Positions 4,911-9,090 of a stretch of 9,090 bases of DNA are shown piece after piece. Each line of letters starts with the position of its first letter. The stretch's first letter is position 1. The notes beneath the pieces were generated by a model. That model worked only from the letters and a program-made list of their open reading frames with translations, did not search any database and was not told the DNA's origin. The stretch comes from Candidatus Methanovirga meridionalis. Its GTDB lineage: Archaea; Methanobacteriota; Methanobacteria; Methanobacteriales; Methanobacteriaceae. The stretch covers positions 1 through 9,090 of the forward strand of contig JAITPS010000155.1 in NCBI GenBank assembly GCA_031289325.1, read 5' to 3'. Position numbers and translations under genes: made by a program.

Positions 4911-7308
4911 CATTTCTATTTTCCATATCATTTTTCATTAATTGTTTTTTTAAATTATTCATTTTACGTTTATCTATTGCAGATAAAATTATTTCTTTTT
5001 TATATTCAGCATTGGTTTTAATATCTTTGAGAATAATTAAATCTTTTAATTGTAAATTGTAATGAAGAACATCTTTTGTTTTTATAATTTCATTAGGTTC
5101 AATTTCATTTAATATTTCTAATATTTTAAAATAGGGAATAAAAGTAGAATTGATTACTGGATACCTTACCATAAAAACATATCCTTGCGTGAATTGTAAT
5201 TCATAAAAGTTTGCAACTGTTAATACTGGTTTTTCAACTTGTGAATATTGTCTTGAATATTCATTACTTCTGCGACTTGAATAATTTATACTAGTACTAT
5301 CTAGGATTGTTTTATTTCCTGCTCTCTCAACATATTTTTTAGGTTCTTCACTATCGTTTAATAAAATTATTGTTTGTGTACGACAATTATTACAAATTGC
5401 CATTGCTTCTTCTTTTCCATAAAGACTTTCTAATTGATAAATATTTTGAATTGGTAATAAAAAACGAATGTTACTACCACGTGCCATACTTAATTTTTGT
5501 TGAAACGCTAAAATTTCACATACATTAGTCACCTCTTCTAAAATGAAATTAAATCTACGTATCAATTGTTGTTTAGACTTGAAACGTGCGGTATATCTAA
5601 GGCTTTGATAAACTTGTTCGATAAATAATGAAACTATTTTATGTTTTGATTTATCATCATCTGGAACAATACAATAAATAGCAATTGGTTTATCCTCATC
5701 TAGTTTATGTAAATCTAGTTGTGATGTAGCTTGTAATGTTGCAATTACGGGATCTAGAAATATCCCTAATGCACTAAACATTACTGTAAGAACACTAGCT
5801 CTTGTTTGTGATTTTGCTATTTTTGCAACACTATAATTTAATCGTGCAGGATGAAATTCATCCAAATTCATAAATAATTCATCTAAAGCATTTTCAAATT
5901 TTTCTTTATCACTACTAGGTTTTTGCATCATATCTAAAACAAATATTAAAATAGACGTAATATTTAATGGGTTAATATTTGATTCACTCATTACAATAGT
6001 TTCTTTTAAATCTTGTAAAGATGGTAATGTATCTTTAACAACTTTTACATGTTCTTCAATATCTTCTTCCTTTAAATCCTTATTAGTTGACAATAAGGAT
6101 CGTTCTAAATTTTCAATCCTTTGAATAATTTCCTCTTTTGTTGAAGAATATTCCGAATTAATTATTAAATCATCAATTAAATAAATATATGCGATTAAAC
6201 TAAATTTAGCACTTTCAGACCAAAATTTTTCTTTTGCCGTAGGATCACTAACAGCAATTTCAGCTAATGAAGTTATATATTTATTTTTTAGTTCATCAAG
6301 TTCTTTTATTTTTTTAATCAATAAACCTTTATCTTTTTTATTTATAGTATTTTTAAGTTTAGTATTTACTAATTTAGCTTCTTGGGATAATGAAAATATT
6401 AAATCTAATGGATTATATGAATTTGATTCAGTTCCATTTAAAGTATTTAAAACAAAAACTTTGTAACCAGCGTCAATAACATTTTGATAAGTTTTGTTAT
6501 ATAATTCGCCTTTAGGATCGGTAATTAACATGCTTTCTTGTAAAATTTTTTCTTTATAATATTTATTATTAATTTTTTTAATTTTTTCATCTTTTAAAAT
6601 TTGTTTTGCTTTTAATTCTTGTTCTTTAATATTATGATTAGCATTTATAACATCTTTTAAAACATTATTATAAATAAATTCTTCTTCGATTTCTTCGCCA
6701 ATTGGTATACTTAAAATTCTAATAGTTGGTAAAACCACTAATTGTGTTTTACCTGAACCAGTTGAACCTAACAATAATGTATGATTTTGTGTATCAGTAT
6801 CAATTGCAATTGTATGTTGATTAAATAAACTGCCAACTGGATAACCTCGATATAAATTTTCATTTAAGTTTTTTAAATTAAATGGTTTAATTGATTCATA
6901 AGTTAAAATATTATTTCTATCATAATTTGTCTTAATTTTATAGGAATTTAATTCACTAATTATTGATTTTCCATGAATATTTAAATTAGATTGAATACTC
7001 ATTTTTCTTTTAAAATAACGATAAAACACAAATATCTCTAATACTATAACTATTAATATAAATAAAAAAATTATTCTATAATCTATTGAGTTTATCAATG
7101 ATTTAAATTCTATTTTTTGATTATTTATAAATTTAAACCATAAGCTAATTCCTAAATAAATTATTATTGACAATATTACAGCATAAAATAAATTAATAAC
7201 GCTTTCAAGTATGATTGTTTTTTTATGTTGTTTATAAAAACTTAATTTTGTATTAACTGGTTGATTTTTTTCTATTTTCTTATTATTTAATTTAATTATT
7301 TTAATCAT
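4906..7308 (-). CDS. VirD4/TraG-type type IV coupling protein, about 800 aa
   Basis: Membrane-anchored hexameric ATPase that links the relaxosome to a type IV secretion channel and pumps DNA in conjugation. Two transmembrane helices are evident at about 32-61 and 79-99. Walker A is GSTGSGKT (181-188) and the family signature DPKGEL is at 264-269. FILEEVTNV (588-596) stands in for the usual DEFANIG-like Walker B, with Glu where Asp is common. ARGSNIRF (609-616) and QNIYQLESLYG (621-631) are also family motifs. A charged 55-residue stretch (205-260) between Walker A and DPKGEL looks longer than normal. Length is above the common 550-700. The ATG at 7308 directly abuts GAAAGG, an unusually tight spacing; the frame is open further up through the hairpin. 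Neighbours are an unknown 81-aa gene upstream and an RHH gene downstream, each across a repeat hairpin. No VirB4 or other channel gene is present. Family call is firm. Confidence 0.93.
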   Translation of the reverse strand: MIKIIKLNNKKIEKNQPVNTKLSFYKQHKKTIILESVINLFYAVILSIIIYLGISLWFKFINNQKIEFKSLINSIDYRIIFLFILIVIVLEIFVFYRYFKRKMSIQSNLNIHGKSIISELNSYKIKTNYDRNNILTYESIKPFNLKNLNENLYRGYPVGSLFNQHTIAIDTDTQNHTLLLGSTGSGKTQLVVLPTIRILSIPIGEEIEEEFIYNNVLKDVINANHNIKEQELKAKQILKDEKIKKINNKYYKEKILQESMLITDPKGELYNKTYQNVIDAGYKVFVLNTLNGTESNSYNPLDLIFSLSQEAKLVNTKLKNTINKKDKGLLIKKIKELDELKNKYITSLAEIAVSDPTAKEKFWSESAKFSLIAYIYLIDDLIINSEYSSTKEEIIQRIENLERSLLSTNKDLKEEDIEEHVKVVKDTLPSLQDLKETIVMSESNINPLNITSILIFVLDMMQKPSSDKEKFENALDELFMNLDEFHPARLNYSVAKIAKSQTRASVLTVMFSALGIFLDPVIATLQATSQLDLHKLDEDKPIAIYCIVPDDDKSKHKIVSLFIEQVYQSLRYTARFKSKQQLIRRFNFILEEVTNVCEILAFQQKLSMARGSNIRFLLPIQNIYQLESLYGKEEAMAICNNCRTQTIILLNDSEEPKKYVERAGNKTILDSTSINYSSRRSNEYSRQYSQVEKPVLTVANFYELQFTQGYVFMVRYPVINSTFIPYFKILEILNEIEPNEIIKTKDVLHYNLQLKDLIILKDIKTNAEYKKEIILSAIDKRKMNNLKKQLMKNDMENRNE

Positions 7309-7317
7309 CCTTTCATT

Positions 7318-7348
7318 AAAGAAAAGCACCACGGTGGTGCTTTTCTTT
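7318..7348. repeat. Repeat hairpin copy 4 (with compensated substitutions), upstream of coupling protein
   Basis: Perfect 15-bp arms around a central G at 7333; core CACCACGGTGGTG at 7327-7339. Unlike the other copies the flanks are AAAGAAAAG and CTTTTCTTT: two A-to-G changes on one side are matched by two T-to-C changes on the other. The arm overlaps the stop codon of the 81-aa gene (7347-7349) and ends 9 nt before the coupling-protein ATG. Confidence 0.85.
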
Positions 7349-7592
7349 ATAAACTATATTTTTCTTTATTTTCTTCATTAGTTTCGATTATATTTGTATT
7401 GAACTCGATAACTTCATATAGCATATTAATTGTTTTTTCAAGAACATATTTAATATTTAATAATTTTAAAGTAGCTCTTTTTTTATCTTTTATTGCATCT
7501 TCCCAATTTTCAAGAAATGAATCAACCTGTTTAATAACATTGGAATCAACAAGTTTTTCTATTTCATTAATTAATTCTTCTTTTGTTTTCAT
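7347..7592 (-). CDS. Unknown small helical protein, 81 aa
   Basis: Not recognised. The sequence is predicted by eye to be almost all helix and charged, with heptad-like hydrophobics (LINEIEKLV, VLEKTINMLYEVIEF), no signal peptide, no membrane segment and one tryptophan (TGG). The ATG at 7592 is preferred over the ATG at 7610: it has a weak AAAGAAAT site upstream and puts hairpin copy 5 at the same 26-28 nt distance seen at other genes, whereas the earlier ATG has only hairpin sequence in front of it. It lies directly before the coupling-protein gene, separated only by hairpin copy 4, so it may be co-transcribed and serve the transfer machinery, but that is guilt by association. The gene is real judging by its spacing between two hairpins and by conserved-looking layout; its function is unknown. 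Confidence 0.7.
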   Translation of the reverse strand: MKTKEELINEIEKLVDSNVIKQVDSFLENWEDAIKDKKRATLKLLNIKYVLEKTINMLYEVIEFNTNIIETNEENKEKYSL

Positions 7593-7613
7593 TTTTATAT
7601 TTCTTTTCATTTA

Positions 7614-7638
7614 AAAAAACACCACCGTGGTGTTTTTT
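7614..7638. repeat. Repeat hairpin copy 5 (central C), upstream of 81-aa gene
   Basis: Perfect 12-bp arms; core CACCACCGTGGTG at 7620-7632 with a central C, the opposite orientation to copies 1-4. The nearest upstream gene stop is 156 bp away, so this copy is not placed as that gene's terminator; it is placed only relative to the gene that follows, 21 nt before its ATG. Confidence 0.85.
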
Positions 7639-7794
7639 ATTTTATTATATTGTTTACTATTTAATAATTTATTAAAAGTTATTAAATAGCCATTTTAAAG
7701 CGTTTTAAACAATATTTTTTTTTTTAGTATTCTAAATCATATAAATAAATTTTTACTCTTAAAACGCTCTTAAATAGCGTTTATTATACTATAT
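7639..7794 (-). promoter_or_regulatory. 156-bp non-coding region with inverted repeats, likely control region for 81-aa/coupling-protein genes
   Basis: Contains an 11-bp inverted repeat, CTATTTAATAA (7657-7667) with TTATTAAATAG (7679-7689), and three copies of an AGCGTTT motif: AGCGTTTTAA at 7699-7708, its reverse complement TTAAAACGCT at 7759-7768, and AGCGTTT at 7776-7782. A perfect minus-strand TATAAT (7649-7644) lies just before hairpin copy 5 but has no good -35, so a start there would give an mRNA beginning at the hairpin. The repeats look like operator sites. The promoter itself is tentative. Confidence 0.45.
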
Positions 7795-8115
7795 TCATTT
7801 AGTTTTATATTTTTTAAATAAATTAGTATTTATTTTTTTTACTTTTAAATTATTTAAATTAAGATTAACTGGTTTATATATCTCAACTTTATCTAAATAA
7901 TTATCATTAATATCAAAATGAAATTCATTTTTTAAGACTTTATATAATTCTTTTAAATTTTTATATTTTTTAATATCAATGATTGATACATCATCTAATC
8001 TTAATATTATATTTTTTGAAAAAAATTTATTATCAAATATGTAACCATAAAATAATCTAATTCCTAAAAAATTATTATTAAATATTTCTTTTTTTAATAT
8101 TAAACCATATAACAT
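7795..8115 (-). CDS. Unknown basic protein, 106 aa
   Basis: Not recognised. The protein is rich in Lys, Asn, Ile and Leu. The first half alternates hydrophobic residues in a beta-like way (LILKKEIFNNNFLGIRLFYGYIF, given here in part), the middle contains ILRLDDVSIIDIKKY, and the end is strongly basic. No signal peptide, metal-binding or catalytic motif is visible. The ribosome-binding site is poor: only GGATGGA precedes the ATG. It is 42 bp downstream of the pentapeptide-repeat gene with no hairpin between, so the two probably share a transcript. The stop is TGA followed in frame by ATA TAG, which supports TGA being a stop here. It could be an immunity, accessory or relic gene; the lack of any motif makes a specific proposal unwarranted. 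Confidence 0.6.
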   Translation of the reverse strand: MLYGLILKKEIFNNNFLGIRLFYGYIFDNKFFSKNIILRLDDVSIIDIKKYKNLKELYKVLKNEFHFDINDNYLDKVEIYKPVNLNLNNLKVKKINTNLFKKYKTK

Positions 8116-8157
8116 ATTTTTCCATCCATTTCTAAATTATACTCAACTTTTTTTAAA

Positions 8158-9024
8158 TTAAAGATCATAATTATTATTATCTTTATCAAATTTTTTTAGA
8201 CCATAATAATCAGCTTTAAAGCTATCGTTAATTGTATCATAACCACTATTTAATCCAATATCACTAATAAATTCTAATTCTGAAATAGATGAACTATTAT
8301 AAATACTATTAATCATTTCTCTTTCAATATCTGCTATTTCAATTTCTTCATATTTATAATACATATGTTCCATTGTCATATAAATATCACTTATTAAAGC
8401 ATAAAAATAATCAACTTTTAAAAAATCAATATTAAATTGTTGTTCCATAGCAGTTAAAATAAAATCAATTGCATAAAATATTTTTTGATCATAAATTTCA
8501 AACTCTTCTATTTTACCTTCAAATTCTGTTATTATCCATGATTTTGAATCTTCAAAATGACTATATCTTATATTTCTATGAAATAGTTCTACATATTGAA
8601 GAGTTGAGTGGGTAAGATTAGTATTAATAAAATTGGTTTTAAATAAATTTGCTCCTTCTAAATTTGCATCTTCTAAATCTGCATTTTTAAAGTTTGCATA
8701 TTCTAGGTGTGCATTTTCTAAACTCGCTCCTTTTAAATTAGTATTTGTAAAATCCGTGCCTATTAACTTAGCTTCATTTAAAAAAGCAACGCTTAAATCT
8801 GCATAGCTTAGATCTGCAAAACTTAAATCTGCTTGAAATAAATTTGCTCTTCCAAATTGATATTGTAATGGTTTATGAAATCCTAAATGACTGTATCTTT
8901 TTTCATCAGGTTTAAATAATGCTTGTTCTTCTAAACTTAAATCTCTATAAACTAGTCTTTTCCCCTTATTACTATCATTTAACCATTCTTTATGTTCATT
9001 TAAAATTTGTTCTAATGTTCTCAT
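8158..9024 (-). CDS. Pentapeptide-repeat protein, 288 aa
   Basis: Residues 58-160 form about 20 tandem pentapeptides of the A(D/N)LXX type, for example RANLFQADLSFADLSYADLS, which fold as a right-handed quadrilateral beta-helix of about five coils. The N-terminus (LEQILNEHKEWL, residues 4-15) resembles the short leader found on many phage and plasmid pentapeptide proteins. Residues 161-288 are an acidic, mostly helical C-terminal domain that is not recognised. No signal peptide is present, so it is probably cytoplasmic. Some members (Qnr, MfpA) mimic DNA and protect gyrase, but this one is longer than Qnr and nothing specific points to that role. GAGAGG about 10 nt upstream supports the ATG at 9024. 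Repeat hairpin copy 6 lies just upstream, and the 106-aa gene follows. Family call is firm; function unknown. Confidence 0.9.
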   Translation of the reverse strand: MRTLEQILNEHKEWLNDSNKGKRLVYRDLSLEEQALFKPDEKRYSHLGFHKPLQYQFGRANLFQADLSFADLSYADLSVAFLNEAKLIGTDFTNTNLKGASLENAHLEYANFKNADLEDANLEGANLFKTNFINTNLTHSTLQYVELFHRNIRYSHFEDSKSWIITEFEGKIEEFEIYDQKIFYAIDFILTAMEQQFNIDFLKVDYFYALISDIYMTMEHMYYKYEEIEIADIEREMINSIYNSSSISELEFISDIGLNSGYDTINDSFKADYYGLKKFDKDNNNYDL

Positions 9025-9044
9025 TTTTTATTATCCTCTCAATA

Positions 9045-9069
9045 AAAAAACACCACCGTGGTGTTTTTT
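9045..9069. repeat. Repeat hairpin copy 6 (central C), upstream of pentapeptide gene
   Basis: Perfect 12-bp arms; core CACCACCGTGGTG at 9051-9063, with central C as in copy 5. It ends 20 nt before the pentapeptide-gene ATG. The 21 bases beyond it reach the window edge, and whether a gene ends there cannot be told. Confidence 0.85.
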
Positions 9070-9090
9070 CTATTTAATTTTCATTTTTAT

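Noticed and set aside
4860..4931. 24-residue N-terminal extension of the 127-aa RHH protein
   Set aside because: It would translate straight through repeat hairpin copy 3 (reading KKTPPWCFF) and overlap the coupling-protein gene. The strong GGAAGGAGG site supports the internal ATG at 4859.
7309..7332. GTG start of the coupling protein inside hairpin copy 4
   Set aside because: The start would lie within the stem with no ribosome-binding site. The frame is open there only because the palindrome has no stop in that frame.
7399..7614. Plus-strand open frame of 71 codons
   Set aside because: It is fully antisense to the 81-aa gene, and its hydrophobic composition is a by-product of that gene's AT-rich sense strand.
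45..9024. Mycoplasma-type code with TGA as tryptophan
   Set aside because: All five tryptophans in the recognised genes are TGG, no in-frame TGA is needed to complete any protein, and the 106-aa gene ends in TGA.
8158..9024. Qnr-type quinolone-resistance protein
   Set aside because: The pentapeptide block is shorter and divergent, and the protein has a different leader and a long extra C-terminal domain. Only the general fold is shared.
1166..9069. Six hairpins as ends of a MITE or insertion sequence
   Set aside because: The elements are only 25-45 bp including the stem, and they sit precisely at gene borders. No target-site duplications or transposase genes were seen.
9070..9090. 3' end of a further minus-strand gene at the right edge
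   Set aside because: A TAG is readable at 9072-9070, but only six codons are visible and another frame also contains a stop, so no gene can be supported.

Overview
The window is extremely AT-rich (roughly four fifths A+T by eye). It carries a compact mobilisation and replication module from a mobile element, either a plasmid or an integrative mobilisable element. The host looks like a low-GC Gram-positive bacterium (Bacilli, Erysipelotrichia or a Mollicutes relative): Shine-Dalgarno sites are AAGGAG-like, the relaxase and serine recombinase are of types common there, and codon use is AT-driven. All five tryptophans in the recognised genes are TGG, none is an in-frame TGA, and one gene ends in TGA. 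This favours the standard code over the Mycoplasma/Spiroplasma code. The species cannot be named from sequence alone.

Layout: a serine recombinase (45-1169, +) faces a long run of minus-strand genes. Read in transcription order from the right, these are a pentapeptide-repeat protein (9024-8158), an unknown 106-aa protein (8115-7795), a 156-bp regulatory-looking gap, an unknown ~81-aa protein (7592-7347), a VirD4/TraG-type coupling protein (7308-4906), a ribbon-helix-helix (RHH) protein (4859-4476), a 453-bp non-coding region that looks like a replication origin and possibly oriT (4475-4023), an unknown coiled-coil protein in the position expected of a Rep gene (4022-2943), a second RHH protein (2924-2667) and a MOBP/MobL-like relaxase (2614-1250).

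How the genes fit together: the relaxase would nick the transfer origin, an RHH protein would help shape the relaxosome or regulate transcription, and the coupling protein would deliver the DNA to a type IV secretion channel. No channel genes lie in the window, so they are outside it or supplied by another element. The non-coding region has 11-bp-phased TCAATTATT iterons in two blocks around a more GC-rich core with perfect dyads. The promoter of the putative Rep gene appears to overlap one block, as in autoregulated iteron plasmids.

The most striking signal is a near-identical short palindrome, A6-7 CACCAC-S-GTGGTG T6-7, present six times. Five copies lie just upstream of the ribosome-binding site of a minus-strand gene, with the core 26-28 nt before the start codon in four cases. 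The sixth lies between the converging recombinase and relaxase genes. Copies 2-4 are also at or on the stop codon of the preceding gene, and copy 4 has two compensated substitutions that keep the stem intact. They look like terminators, but no promoter fits between the hairpin and the gene that follows. Regulated read-through, RNA processing, 5' mRNA stabilisation, protein binding or cassette-boundary functions therefore remain open.
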